Of a DNA stretch of 41,547 nt, positions 10,801 through 18,328 are shown piece after piece (position 1 is the stretch's first letter; each line of letters begins with the position of its first letter). Made by a program: the position numbers and the translations under genes. Below the pieces are notes generated by a model that had not been told where the DNA came from, searched no databases, and saw only the letters and a list, made by a program, of their open reading frames with translations. The stretch comes from Bacteroidota bacterium. Its GTDB lineage: Bacteria > Bacteroidota > Bacteroidia > Chitinophagales > Saprospiraceae. The stretch spans positions 1 to 41,547 of the forward strand of contig JAFMDF010000048.1 in NCBI GenBank assembly GCA_017857395.1, read 5' to 3'.

Positions 10801-11358
10801 AGTTGCTTCCCACAAATAGGTAAAGCCTGTACCATTACCTGTAACCGCTAAACTTAAAGGTTCTTTGGTACAAATCGCTGAATTTAAAGGGCTAATAGCT
10901 GCATTAATATCGCAACAGCTAATTGATTTGACCACAAAATTAGTTTCTCCTATATATTCCGTGCAACCACTTCTTCTAGAGCAACGCCCAAAATAGGTAG
11001 TTTCGGTAATTGGCGTTGGGTCATAAGTAGCGCCATCTGCTCCTGGAATTATTTGCCAAGTATTAAAGGGAGAATTAGGATCTCCAGTAGTTTTCATCCA
11101 AAGATATTCAATAGTGCCAGAACCGCCAGAAGCAGGAGCAGTACTCAGAATAGGACTTGGATCAAAAATAGGGCTATTACAACCAGACTCATCACCACTA
11201 ATTATGCCGCCATCTGTGAGGTTATCACAATCTTGCGCTTCAATAGTTGTAAATGTAAAACTGAGTAATAAGAATAGGATTGTCCTAAATGTAGGGACAT
11301 TAGCAAAGTAACTGGTCATACCGTAGGAGTGTAAGTTTTTGAACCTCATGATAGTCAT
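1900..11358 (-). CDS. Giant SprB-repeat/PKD surface protein with type A T9SS sorting domain
   Basis: About 3152 aa, predicted to cross the outer membrane by the type IX system and act as a surface adhesin or matrix protein. The frame opens at a TTG (11430); ATG 11358 or ATG 11349 is likelier, because a signal peptide (hydrophobic TILFLLLSFTFTTIEAQ) follows. Approximate order: a Cys-containing domain at 41-147 (EYLWMK, RCSRRSGC); two PKD-like domains; SprB-like repeats 1-12 (about 319-1236; pattern C..xDG....GG.APYTY.W...NLxAGTY.VTVTDANGC); three 113-aa units with CAGD and FEGAGFGTCYIWSVSYE (1238-1582); a PKD-like domain; repeats 13-18; a PKD-like domain; repeats 19-20; a PKD-like domain; repeats 21-24; an SdrD-B-like domain (ILGDFVWEDTDSSGTQDIGE); a second copy of the N-terminal domain (2861-2969); an FN3-like domain; and a type A sorting domain (VYPNPVQHEVTIHF to KIYKVEE). 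Each repeat has two Cys, suggesting one disulfide. Adhesion is inferred from the repeat family. Confidence 0.93.
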   Translation of the reverse strand: MTIMRFKNLHSYGMTSYFANVPTFRTILFLLLSFTFTTIEAQDCDNLTDGGIISGDESGCNSPIFDPSPILSTAPASGGSGTIEYLWMKTTGDPNSPFNTWQIIPGADGATYDPTPITETTYFGRCSRRSGCTEYIGETNFVVKSISCCDINAAISPLNSAICTKEPLSLAVTGNGTGFTYLWEATGGDFDNPQAATPTYTMMIPGIYTIKVTITMGSCMEMTETTVTVENQLPVSITADHTYIAINQDLPLNSTVAGLNPTYAWSTSGGTLSNTTSSDPTFSAAVEGDFEIYLTATDENGCSGMDTFDIRVGNCELALLGIAEDASCTGINDGAITLTTTGATGEVNYTWGQIGIGDTNNPLNLAAATYTVTATDSRGCTDNISVEVGAETTITLAPNIKLPTCSGDSNGQILIIATGGSPNYTFNWSNGLPDTAFVNNLSTGTYNLTVTDANGCQATGSYQVDNPTPIVLTTSSTDPTTCGSTDGTATVVASGGTVPYTYVWNDGANQTTATATNLAGGTYQVVVTDANGCQNTATATIDTMAINIVLTTSSTDPTTCGSTDGTATVVASGGTVPYTYAWNDGANQTTATATNLAGGTYQVVVTDANGCQNTATATIDTMAINIVLTTSSTDPTTCGSTDGMATVVASGGTAPYTYVWNDAANQTTATATNLAGGTYQVIVTDANGCQNTATVTINAMANNIVVTTISSDTGCGMANGTATVATVNGGTPPYTYAWNDAASQQTPIATNLAGGTYQVVVTDANGCQNSATVTISAPVNDITLTTSTTEASCGLTDGTATVIASGGTAPYTYVWNDGGNQQTATATNLAAGTYQVIVTDANGCQSDATITLLTNPVTSTIVLTATMTNATCSNMNGAIDLNISGGIAPYIIVWDNGIGNVEDPNNLSSGVYSVVVTDATGCSNSTAVVIGEEGAISVSLAMTNISCNGGSDGTATATPSGGMAPYTYNWSNGINGTATLTNLSAATYTVTVTDANGCQNIASSILLNPDLLIVFASPNGTDCVNPNGSAIAMVSGGTPGYTFLWSDANNQTTQSVVNLPPGDYTVTVTDMNGCTASATTTIDPSMGLMVTLATTNTLCNGENSGTIMANVANGTAPYSYTWNNFLPDFPGFTGLSQGTYDVTVTDANGCFGTATAKVHGADSLIVTPVVEDADCNADDGRARLDVTGGTAPYTYAWDAPLTDTTAIVTNLAPGGYSFTVTDANGCTNSDAIAVLRKTNCDTCKVDGGIISTSDSLTICAGDSIPDNITVALTGNIGTNTNWIITDEALNILELPDTNVFNFEGAGFGTCYIWSVSYESPIGGLVIGQNAANITGCHELSNNLVVVREDCSPVDSCTVIGGVINTADSLTICAGDGIPDNITVALTGNMGTNTSWVVTDEALNILELPDTNVFNFEGAGFGTCYIWSVSYENPISGLVIGQNAANITGCHELSNNLVVVREDCSPVDSCTVTASTISTDDAVVFCVGDGNADSVKVNLTNGTGAFSRFIITNTASTILDISTETIYDFENMPAGISLIWNITYEAGLTGLTIGSTIDSLAGCFKLSNVITIVKQDCRPDCTDFEGSVSINNPAGTNICAKAEVSLSTTPAETDYTYNWTATGGTFDNDTSATPTYSMMMPGTYQILVTVTQGECVTKDSTMVTILSGPEVTLTATDATCQGVNDGSISTTVTGGTAPFTYTWSDTTIANVANPTNLAVGTYDLTVTDANGCATTGSATINEGALITLNLTATDIVCSGINQGSINTVVTGGIAPYTYIWSDNNIGNIANPANLAAGTYGLMVVDANGCSATDSITINDGITITINLTPTNSVCGGMDAGSILSTVSGGVEPYTYSWSNGATTDTLGNLAAGMYEVTVTDANGCQETAIATVNDGANISITLTPISPLCAGGNDGSITSNISGGAAPYTYSWSNGINNDSILTNLTAGDYSLTVTDANGCTVIVTATVDDGAIITIILTPSAPFCAGVNDGSISSSVSGGTAPYTYSWSNGTTGVPTLNNLLAGDYNLTVTDANGCMTIATTTINEGVIITVDVSVTNPVCASTAEGSLTANPSDGVAPYAYNWSNGATTATINNLPAGSYDLTVTDDNGCSTTATATIAEPNPFDVTIISTPRDICPGGSVNFGAAPADTTLTYQWTSTGGSFDDATGASPIYTMMMPGVYEIILTVSNGICTASDTTTVTVSQGPTVAMTLSDVICAGDSTGSISVTASSDNEPITYTWDNGIGNIPNPTGLAAGDYNLTITDAAGCTVTASATIGTISNLNVSLTPSNLVCSGASNGSITAATNGGIAPITYAWSNGAGNVAIINNLAAGTYSVTATDVMGCSRVATTTITEPTPLFVTINNSAEGDTICGGTAVNLTAIPTDTTLTYSWTASGGSFDNATIATPVYTMMMPGTHEIIVAISNGICNASDTTYVTIGEAIDFSINPTDISCVGETDGSITVAVNNGVEPITYTWDNGIGNIPNPTGLAAGTYNLTVTDGHNCETTASVVINDATAIVIGLVETNILCGGDTTGAIDALVIGGASPLTLAWSNGANDVATISNLSTGTYTLTVMDANGCTAIDSVTITEPTPLTATTEGADVGCNGSGHAHVTAAGGTIPYTYLWDDGLNQTTDTAFNLVAGIYNVTVTDANGCTTVASVAIIETSGIICEIQVLNDIETFNGSEGQLGVEVTGGSGNYTYNWNNGGMDSVINNLSTNTYIVTITDELGCTCIDTFQLLNPAILGDFVWEDTDSSGTQDIGEPGVEGVTLQVSGTTYYDEMIVRTIQTDINGGYQFNLPPGGYKVTVVDALGFIFTSQNIGGDDATDSDFDPINNMSQVVTLAPNDVNLTIDLGLYPSNVCRNILLGGAVRRNETLCGPSGDPMIITNLRFPSGGVGQLEYLWLKSDITMDYYPGHPDWTQIPDSNTPDYDPGVITKTTYYIRCSRRRGCNSYPGESNIITKTIIDCAASPSAENLRTNITAGQVELAWDGKIPYTNGNFIIERSTNGIDFKVVSTMASPISETMEVFHFMDEVPNFGENYYRIKTAVPDMESNYSNIAMAMVKPNSEQKVMVYPNPVQHEVTIHFLEQLDESAKVHIVNGFGQVMQSLELDTQNPRHQVDISELPSGIYYLKFENRELKRLGQKIYKVEE
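6952..7629 (-). repeat. 339-bp tandem duplication inside the giant gene
   Basis: Two adjacent, almost identical 339-bp units (6952-7290 and 7291-7629) each encode a 113-aa module (NTADSLTICAGD, FNFEGAGFGTCYIWSVSYE, GCHELSNNLVVVREDC). Landmark strings such as acaagaatcaacaggcgaac recur at exactly this offset. A third, clearly diverged unit lies at about 6610-6951. The closeness at DNA level points to a recent in-frame duplication. Confidence 0.9.
9287..9960 (-). repeat. 234-bp near-identical tandem SprB repeats
   Basis: Three consecutive SprB-like repeats (78 aa, 234 bp each) are nearly identical in DNA: the string ttttggcaaccgttcgcatc occurs at 9287, 9521 and 9755. Surrounding repeats share the protein pattern but not the DNA identity, so this block is a recent amplification within an older array. 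Confidence 0.9.
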
Positions 11359-12097
11359 CGTTAAATCCAAGAAAAACTTTACTTTTAGCTGTATTCTAGT
11401 TAATAGAATTATGGTTATAAAGCAAAGCAATGTGAAATTTTAAACAGAGCAATTCAAAACTGATTGTTAATAAGAATGCGCTATAATAAACTCCTCCATT
11501 TTGTAACTCAATGACAATATCAATGACAATAACATCCTCTAGAATTGTAACCATTCTTTTGAAAGTGCCATTATTACTGACATTGCTATTGAGCATTCAG
11601 ATGTCCTTTAGCAAAATTTTTTAGTGCCTCGCAGATAAGGTTGTTAGGAGGTGATAAGGTTTTTAGAATGGATATTAAATCTTACAGGGTAAGCCTTTTA
11701 AGTTTTCTCATTTCATTTGAATATATACAAAATTTCAGCCAAACTACATTTACCTTAAAATAATATGGATAAAAAACAAGTATAAATATAATTGATTATC
11801 AGTATTTTAAGCAAAATACTAGGATTAATTGGGTAAAAATTATTAGTATTATAATTTATCTTAATTTATATATCACTGATTGACAAATGATTGTTTAAGG
11901 GTTTCTTATTTACGTTATTTATTTGAAAAATATATTTTTCAGGTTGGTATTTTTTTTTAAAAAGGTCACATTTTTTAATAACAGTTGACTAAATTTGATA
12001 AAATGTAAGTACAGATAAAAGTGCTTCTAAAAATAAATGCTTCTGGATGTATGAGTAAGGCGTACTCATTAATTCGGTATTTTGTATTAACCTAATC
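11359..12097. other. Non-coding spacer upstream of the giant gene
   Basis: About 740 AT-rich bases between the start of the giant gene and the stop of the M28 peptidase, both on the minus strand. I see no conserved ORF, tRNA or clear terminator. The giant-gene promoter should lie in its left part, but no convincing TTTG/TAnnTTTG pair stood out. A 66-codon frame at 11396-11596 has no recognisable features and overlaps the giant-gene leader. Confidence 0.6.
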
Positions 12098-14395
12098 TTA
12101 AAAATTATGTGATTTTTTCACCAAAGTAACATTACTCTGTCCGCCAGATCCATGAATCATATCAGCAGGCATTGGGCTAGGAAATAAATGGGTGGGCAAA
12201 CCAATAGTTCTATCGACTATCCGCATTTTTTGGATTTCATTTTTTGTAGTGATGGTTAAATTAAACCCTTCTGTAGGTGGGGCAAAGAAGTTAATATAAA
12301 TTTCATCATCTTTTTTACTAGGTATCGGTTGAATATCAAATCCATTCAATTGGATACTAGAAATATTGCTGCCTTTTTCTAGGAATAATTCCATGCTATT
12401 CACAAAAGATAAAAATTGTATATCTAAAGATTTAACATGCTGGTTCTCTGTATTTAAACTATCTGAAACTAATTGAATTTTCGAAGTGGCTATTGCTTGT
12501 AAAGGAGCTGTTGACTGCCAAATTTCCCAATCCAACGTAGGGTAAATGTGGTCGAATGATTTAAGGGAATCGTTATTGACCATAGCCGATACCCATCCAT
12601 TTTTATATTTTTTATTAGTCGCCCAAGTTGCTTTTTTATTATCGGCGTCTAAGCCATACATTAAAAAGGTTTGTAAAGGTTTTTCTGCTGAATAATTCGA
12701 GGTAAAATGACCGCCGATTAGTCCAAATAAACAAACTAAACCTGCAAAAATAGTAAGGATATTTTTATTCCAAAGACTAATCATTCTAAGAAGTGGCACC
12801 ATTAATATGCCTAGAAAACAGAAAATTAAAACAGGTGCAATAATCGCTTCGGTTAAGGCAAAAGTGTGAAATAGTAAATAAATGATTTGTGACCATAATC
12901 CGATAGCAGGTATGAGTGCTAGAAATTGCCCCGCAGCAAAGATTATTGGCTTATTATCCGCCGTTATATTTAGGGATAAAAGTAATAATTGGATGGCTAG
13001 AAAAATGCCAATTGGATAGTATAAAAAATAAGTACCTGTTGGTAAACTGAGCGTTAAACCGAACATTGCCATGACCAACATTAGTAGCCCACCTAGACAT
13101 AAAGAAAGACTATTAACTTTTGGTTGAAAACTATAAATAATGGTATAAAATAAACCTGTAAACCCTAGAAATGCCAAAAAATAATAGCTGATATTATAAA
13201 AACTATTGCCATAAAATAGCGTGTAATGCGGATTCATTACCAAAATGGCTTGTTGAAGTATATAACTACCAATTCCCGCTAATGCTAAAATAATTAAGAA
13301 ATAGCCCGTTCCGTTAAATAATTCTTGTAAAATAACCTGATCCTTTTTGATACCAATAATAATGGTCAGGATAAATAGGAAAAGGGTTAGCAACATCAAG
13401 GGTAAATCATAAGTTGCTGAATAGATAATTAAACTAGCACCAATTGGGTTAAAAAAAATTGCATCGGGTGCTTTGGTGTCTTTAATAGCAATATTACCAA
13501 AGTGGCGAGCCATGCCTAGCATGTTTGCCCCGTGATGTTGTACCAAATCTAAACTAATATTTTCTGGCGTATCGGTCATACTATGGTAATGCACCAAACC
13601 TTCAACTGTAGCAGAATTCACCCCCGAAATTGGGGTTTCCCGAAACATGGAAAAGTCGGTATCATTCGGCATGACTTTATAAATTTCATACGCCATTGAG
13701 TTGGCAAAAGGATAAGGTGCAGCTTTGGCAAATTCTCTGACTACCCAACCATTTTCTGGATTCATTTCAAAACTCATACTCACGCCAAAATTTCCTCTTG
13801 CTTCTACATTGATAAGCATGCCAACGTCTTTGAGTAAAGGGTGATAATCGACAAAGGCTTTAGCGCCCATTAAGCCAATTTCTTCTGCATCGGTAATCAA
13901 GATAATTATATCATTTTTTAAAGAGCCACTTGCTTTAATCGCTCGAATAGTTTCCAAAATAGACACTACTCCAGAACCATCATCTGCTGCGCCAGGGGTA
14001 TTTGGCTGAGAATCGTGATGCGCCATTAATAGCACCGCTTGGGAATTATCGGTTCCTTTTAATCGTCCAATCACATTCCTAACGCTACTAACTCTAGTCC
14101 TAGAACTCCCTTTTCCAGTCCTACTGACTAAGGTATCTTGGATACTCACTTCTACTCCTAATTGCGTCAATGTTTGTACTAGGTAACTAATGACCTTATC
14201 GTTTTGCGGTGTTCCTAAACTATGTGGCGCTTCGGCAACAATTTTTAAATGTTCCATCGCTCTTTCTGCTGAAAAATCAGTTAAGTCAGCCGTAGCAGGT
14301 AGTGCTTTGGGTGGACTAAATAATTTTAGCGTTAAAATGGCGAAAAGTATACAAGCGAGAAAGGCAAGCATGCCAGCTTTTGTTCTAGTAGTCAC
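12098..14395 (-). CDS. Membrane-anchored M28-family zinc metallopeptidase
   Basis: 765 aa. An N-terminal hydrophobic segment (from MLAFLACILFAILTLKLF) anchors a peptidase domain facing the periplasm. The M28 signature is clear: H126 and D128 in MAHHDS, D138 in GAADDGSG, the EE pair at 171-172 (DAEEIGLMGA), acidic E198 in NVEARG, and H271 in YHSMTD; together they would bind two zinc ions and catalyse aminopeptidase-type cleavage. From about residue 305 to 560 there are roughly nine hydrophobic helices, followed by a soluble C-terminal domain; this layout resembles eukaryotic vacuolar/ER M28 proteins such as Pff1. The start is GTG 14395 (no upstream in-frame ATG before a stop); ATG at codon 9 (14371) is an alternative. 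It follows the methyltransferase-like gene by 65 bases, so the two are probably one operon. The substrate is unknown. Confidence 0.9.
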   Translation of the reverse strand: MTTRTKAGMLAFLACILFAILTLKLFSPPKALPATADLTDFSAERAMEHLKIVAEAPHSLGTPQNDKVISYLVQTLTQLGVEVSIQDTLVSRTGKGSSRTRVSSVRNVIGRLKGTDNSQAVLLMAHHDSQPNTPGAADDGSGVVSILETIRAIKASGSLKNDIIILITDAEEIGLMGAKAFVDYHPLLKDVGMLINVEARGNFGVSMSFEMNPENGWVVREFAKAAPYPFANSMAYEIYKVMPNDTDFSMFRETPISGVNSATVEGLVHYHSMTDTPENISLDLVQHHGANMLGMARHFGNIAIKDTKAPDAIFFNPIGASLIIYSATYDLPLMLLTLFLFILTIIIGIKKDQVILQELFNGTGYFLIILALAGIGSYILQQAILVMNPHYTLFYGNSFYNISYYFLAFLGFTGLFYTIIYSFQPKVNSLSLCLGGLLMLVMAMFGLTLSLPTGTYFLYYPIGIFLAIQLLLLSLNITADNKPIIFAAGQFLALIPAIGLWSQIIYLLFHTFALTEAIIAPVLIFCFLGILMVPLLRMISLWNKNILTIFAGLVCLFGLIGGHFTSNYSAEKPLQTFLMYGLDADNKKATWATNKKYKNGWVSAMVNNDSLKSFDHIYPTLDWEIWQSTAPLQAIATSKIQLVSDSLNTENQHVKSLDIQFLSFVNSMELFLEKGSNISSIQLNGFDIQPIPSKKDDEIYINFFAPPTEGFNLTITTKNEIQKMRIVDRTIGLPTHLFPSPMPADMIHGSGGQSNVTLVKKSHNF

Positions 14396-14460
14396 GTTGA
14401 GTTTTTTATGTTGTTACGATGTTGCCGTGTTGCGATGTTGCCATTTATTTGCTCTTTAAT

Positions 14461-15228
14461 TCAGAAAATCGCCCAAGGCTTTTTCCAACTTTCTATGATT
14501 TGATAATGTGCCACTTGCTTTTGTTCAACTCGAAAAAATAAGAATCCTAAATCGTAAATATCAATACTTAAACGTACTTTCTCGTGTTTCTTAGCGGTCT
14601 CCCAAAAAGCTTGTGTTTCTTTGGAGGTATAAGGCGCTCGAAAGATAAACACCCCATTTGATGGCATTTGCCTTAAGCAGGTCTCAAAATAGGATAAAGT
14701 TGCGGCTTTCCCCCAAAAGCCATTAAAAAAAAGATGGTCAACTATATTTAATTGCTGAAGTGCTACTGGTAAGGTTTTAGTAATATTGCCCGCAATTAAT
14801 TGGATATTTCGAGTCCCTAATCGCTTAAAATAATTATTGGTCGTATTGGCAAGTGTCTTATCAGGAACTAAAGCAATAAGTGGTACAGCTGGATCAGGGG
14901 TTGCTTGATAAAGGGCTGCTATGCCTAAAGAATCTCCTAATTCTAATAAAGTAGCTGGTTTGTATTTATGAACCGTCTTAAAAAGAACCTCTCCTACACT
15001 TGGCTTAATGCTTAAATTCTGAACTAATTGCTTGATAGTTTTGGATTGCTGGTTTACCAGTATTTTATCTCCAGAAGCTAAGAGATTTCTACGGTAATTC
15101 TCAGTAAATCCCATATAATGATAAAATCGGTCATCTTCAAAAATATCTGATAAAAACTCATAAACAAAAGGAGCGTGTACTTGGTACTTAGTAAGGGCAG
15201 AAAAATAATAATTTAAATATGGGTGCAT
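14461..15228 (-). CDS. Class I SAM-dependent methyltransferase-like protein
   Basis: 255 aa, cytosolic, no signal peptide or helix. The N-terminus (YQVHAPFVYEFLSDIFED) matches a widespread Bacteroidota family annotated as class I methyltransferases. A weak SAM-binding loop is seen at about 93-105 (TLLELGDSLGIAAL), followed by Rossmann-like strands (LIALVPDK, IQLIAGNI, DHLFFNGFW). The G-loop has D where family members more often have G or T, and the acidic residue after strand 2 is not obvious, so activity is uncertain. Its target is unknown. It is the first gene of a likely two-gene operon with the M28 peptidase, and a terminator at 15305-15332 separates it from clpB. Confidence 0.72.
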   Translation of the reverse strand: MHPYLNYYFSALTKYQVHAPFVYEFLSDIFEDDRFYHYMGFTENYRRNLLASGDKILVNQQSKTIKQLVQNLSIKPSVGEVLFKTVHKYKPATLLELGDSLGIAALYQATPDPAVPLIALVPDKTLANTTNNYFKRLGTRNIQLIAGNITKTLPVALQQLNIVDHLFFNGFWGKAATLSYFETCLRQMPSNGVFIFRAPYTSKETQAFWETAKKHEKVRLSIDIYDLGFLFFRVEQKQVAHYQIIESWKKPWAIF

Positions 15229-15304
15229 TCGATTTTTATTCTGTTTGCAGTTTTTACCACAAAGAAAGCATAGTTCCTAAAGACGACCTAATTTTTTAGT
15301 AAAA

Positions 15305-15332
15305 ATGCCGAACCAGTTAGCTGATTCGGCAT
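15305..15332 (-). terminator. Rho-independent terminator of clpB
   Basis: Inverted repeat ATGCCGAA (15305-15312) / TTCGGCAT (15325-15332) with an inner CAG/CTG pairing. On the minus strand it is followed directly by TTTTTACTAAAAA, as expected for intrinsic termination. It lies about 150 bases past the clpB stop and before the next minus-strand gene. Confidence 0.8.
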
Positions 15333-15479
15333 AATTTATCTATTTTATATATTTAAGTAGTGTAGCAAAAATAATCGAACAACTATTGATTATTCTATGA
15401 TTGCTGGTTAGGATTTTCAATCCGACACCAGCAGCAAATTTAGAATTGTTAACATTTTTGTCTGATTATTTACTTTGTC

Positions 15480-18104
15480 TTAGTTGTTTTCTTCCTCCTT
15501 ATCCTTATCCGTTGGCTGCCTAAAAACCAATCCACTACCAAAAGAATCCAATACTACCTTAGCATTTGGCTGTACTTCCTGCTTTAAAATTGCCTTTGAC
15601 AAAGCGTTGAGTACTTTCTTTTGAATAATCCGTTTCACTGGTCTAGCACCAAATTGTGGGTCATATCCTTCACCCGCTATATAATTAATCGCTTGTGATG
15701 TTGCGATTAAAGCAATCCCTTGTTTCGCTAATACGCCCTCCAAACCTTTTAATTGCAATTCCACAATCTGTCGAATATGTTCATTATTTAATGGCTGAAA
15801 CATGACCATTTCATCAATTCGATTCAAAAATTCTGGGCGCAAAGATTGTTTTAATAAATCAAAAACCAAGCCTTCTGTTTTTTCAAAAATAGCCGCATCA
15901 TTCGTACCGTCTAATCGAGCAAAATTTTGTTGGATTAACTCTGCCCCCATATTAGAAGTCATGATGATAATTGAATTTTTGAAATTCGCTACCCTGCCCT
16001 TATTATCCGTTAATCGACCATCATCTAACACTTGCAAAAGGATATTAAAGACATCTGGATGCGCTTTTTCAATTTCATCTAACAAAATAACCGAATAGGG
16101 TTTTCTTCGCACAGCTTCTGTCAGTTGTCCCCCTTCATCATACCCCACATATCCTGGAGGTGCGCCTACTAAGCGAGCTACTGCATGACGTTCCTGATAC
16201 TCCGACATATCTATTCTAGTCATCATATTTTCATCATCAAAAAGGAATTCGGCTAAGGCTTTTGCTAATTCTGTTTTACCAACCCCTGTAGACCCTAAGA
16301 ATAAGAAAGAACCAATCGGCTTTTTGTCATCAGATAAGCCTGTCCTATTTCTACGAATCGCATCTGCAATGGCTTCCAACGCAGGGGCTTGTCCAACCAC
16401 TCTTTGAGACAACTCTTCTTCTAAAGTCAATAATTTCTCTCGCTCACTTTGCAGCATTTTAGTTACAGGAATCCCCGTCCATCTAGCAACTATTTCAGCT
16501 ATATCTTCGGACGATACTTCCTCTTTTACCAACTTACTCCCCTTCCCTTTTAAATCAATCAATTGTTGGTTAAAATCGGTTAGCTTTTCTTGTGCGGCAG
16601 GGATTTTACCATATTGAATCTCCGCAACTTCTGTAAAGTTTCCTGCTCGTTCCAATTGTTTCGCTTCTTGCTTCAACTGTTCGATTTCGTCTTTTGCCTT
16701 TTGCACCCCTAAAACAACTGCTCGTTCGGATTCCCATTGGGTTTTAAACTGATTTCGCTCTTCTTCTAAGTTCGCAATTTGCTCATTTAATCCTTCGATT
16801 TTTGTCGTATCATCTTCCCGTTTCATCGCCTCTCGTTCAATTTCCAACTGCCGAATTTTTCTTTCCACTTCATCCAGTTCGGCTGGCATAGAATTCATTT
16901 CTAAACGCAACCTCGCCGCTGCTTCATCAATTAAATCAATAGCTTTATCTGGTAAAAATCTATCGGTAATATACCGATGAGATAATTGAACCGATGCGAC
17001 AATTGCCTCATCTTTTATATTGATTTTATGATGACTTTCGTAACGTTCTTTTAAACCTCTTAAAATAGAAACTGCGTCTTCTACATTTGGTTCATCGACT
17101 ACAATCGTCTGAAAACGACGCTCTAAAGCTTTATCTTTTTCAAAATATTTCTGATATTCATCCAAAGTAGTTGCGCCAATTGACCGCAATTCGCCTCTTG
17201 CCAAAGCAGGCTTTAGAATATTGGCTGCATCCATTGCTCCTTGTCCACCACCAGCGCCAACCAAAGTATGAATTTCATCAATAAAGAGAATAATGTTTCC
17301 ATCAGATTCGGTCACTTCTTTGATGACCGCTTTTAGTCGTTCTTCAAATTCTCCTTTATATTTTGCCCCAGCAATCAATGCGCCCATATCTAAGGCGTAA
17401 ATCTCTTTTTCTTCTAAATCGTCAGGAATGTCTCCATTGACAATCCGATGCGCTAATCCTTCTACAATAGCTGTTTTTCCAACCCCAGGCGCACCAATTA
17501 ATAATGGATTATTCTTTGTTCTTCTCGCTAAAATATGCAATACTCGACGAATTTCTTCATCTCGACCAATGACAGGGTCTAATTTCCCTTTCTTGGCTTT
17601 TTCATTAAGGTTAATGGCATATTTAGATAGAGAGTTATAAGTACTTTCTGCCCCCTGAGACGTTACTTTTGCTCCTTTTCGCAAAGCTAAAATGGCATTT
17701 TTCAAGTCTTTTTCATTCAATCCACTATCCTTTAATAATTGAGAAACGGAATCTTTTACTCTTAAAATACCTAATAATAAATGCTCTAAAGAAACATATT
17801 CATCCCCAAATTCTTTGAGAAAAATATTGGCTCTTTGAACGGCTTCATTAGCAGGGCGAGATAAGTATTGTCCACCTCCTGCTTGCTTAGGATAGGTTTC
17901 TACAATACTATTTAAAGCCGCTTTTACTGCTGGTAAATTAGCGGATAATTTTTTAAAAATATAAGGCGTCACATTTTCATCTACTTCAAAAATACCCGTT
18001 AATAAATGCCCCAACTCGATAGCTTGATGGTCTTTCTCCAAAGCTAATTGTTGGGCACTTTGTAATGCCTCTTGTGTTTTTAAGGTGATGTTATTTAAAT
18101 TCAT
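15480..18104 (-). CDS. clpB: ATP-dependent protein disaggregase ClpB
   Basis: 874 aa, close to the usual 860-880. Cytosolic Hsp104-type AAA+ hexamer that, with DnaK/DnaJ/GrpE, pulls polypeptides out of aggregates. Seen: Clp N-domain repeats (1-145), first AAA+ domain with Walker [10 protein letters not shown] near 204-212 and Walker [16 protein letters not shown], a coiled-coil middle domain (about 410-525, rich in E/K/Q with the [15 protein letters not shown] stretch), second AAA+ domain with Walker [10 protein letters not shown] near 604 and Walker [14 protein letters not shown], and the small C-terminal domain ([13 protein letters not shown]). The middle domain and the absence of a ClpP-binding tripeptide loop separate it from ClpA/ClpC. 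It is monocistronic by position, with its own terminator. A heat-shock promoter was not resolved. Confidence 0.98.
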   Translation of the reverse strand: MNLNNITLKTQEALQSAQQLALEKDHQAIELGHLLTGIFEVDENVTPYIFKKLSANLPAVKAALNSIVETYPKQAGGGQYLSRPANEAVQRANIFLKEFGDEYVSLEHLLLGILRVKDSVSQLLKDSGLNEKDLKNAILALRKGAKVTSQGAESTYNSLSKYAINLNEKAKKGKLDPVIGRDEEIRRVLHILARRTKNNPLLIGAPGVGKTAIVEGLAHRIVNGDIPDDLEEKEIYALDMGALIAGAKYKGEFEERLKAVIKEVTESDGNIILFIDEIHTLVGAGGGQGAMDAANILKPALARGELRSIGATTLDEYQKYFEKDKALERRFQTIVVDEPNVEDAVSILRGLKERYESHHKINIKDEAIVASVQLSHRYITDRFLPDKAIDLIDEAAARLRLEMNSMPAELDEVERKIRQLEIEREAMKREDDTTKIEGLNEQIANLEEERNQFKTQWESERAVVLGVQKAKDEIEQLKQEAKQLERAGNFTEVAEIQYGKIPAAQEKLTDFNQQLIDLKGKGSKLVKEEVSSEDIAEIVARWTGIPVTKMLQSEREKLLTLEEELSQRVVGQAPALEAIADAIRRNRTGLSDDKKPIGSFLFLGSTGVGKTELAKALAEFLFDDENMMTRIDMSEYQERHAVARLVGAPPGYVGYDEGGQLTEAVRRKPYSVILLDEIEKAHPDVFNILLQVLDDGRLTDNKGRVANFKNSIIIMTSNMGAELIQQNFARLDGTNDAAIFEKTEGLVFDLLKQSLRPEFLNRIDEMVMFQPLNNEHIRQIVELQLKGLEGVLAKQGIALIATSQAINYIAGEGYDPQFGARPVKRIIQKKVLNALSKAILKQEVQPNAKVVLDSFGSGLVFRQPTDKDKEEENN

Positions 18105-18328
18105 GACTATGCTATTTTTTTGTTTTCTTATAAAATGTTATTTGCTTTTTAATGTTCAATATTAACTGTTACTGATTATTAATTCTTGCTTGCAAACACT
18201 TTATAAATATCAATTGATGTACCAAGCTTAAAAACAGGACAATTTGTATATATTTACAAAAAAACAACTGCCTGATTGTCAGATTACGTGTGTTTTGTGT
18301 GACAAAATGACTACTAAACTTTCCCTTG

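Noticed and set aside
11396-11596. 66-codon minus-strand frame upstream of the first giant gene
   Set aside because: Overlaps the giant-gene leader, low-complexity hydrophobic content, no recognisable motif.
14190-14459. 89-codon plus-strand frame
   Set aside because: Lies almost wholly antisense to the M28 peptidase gene, with a composition typical of a shadow frame.
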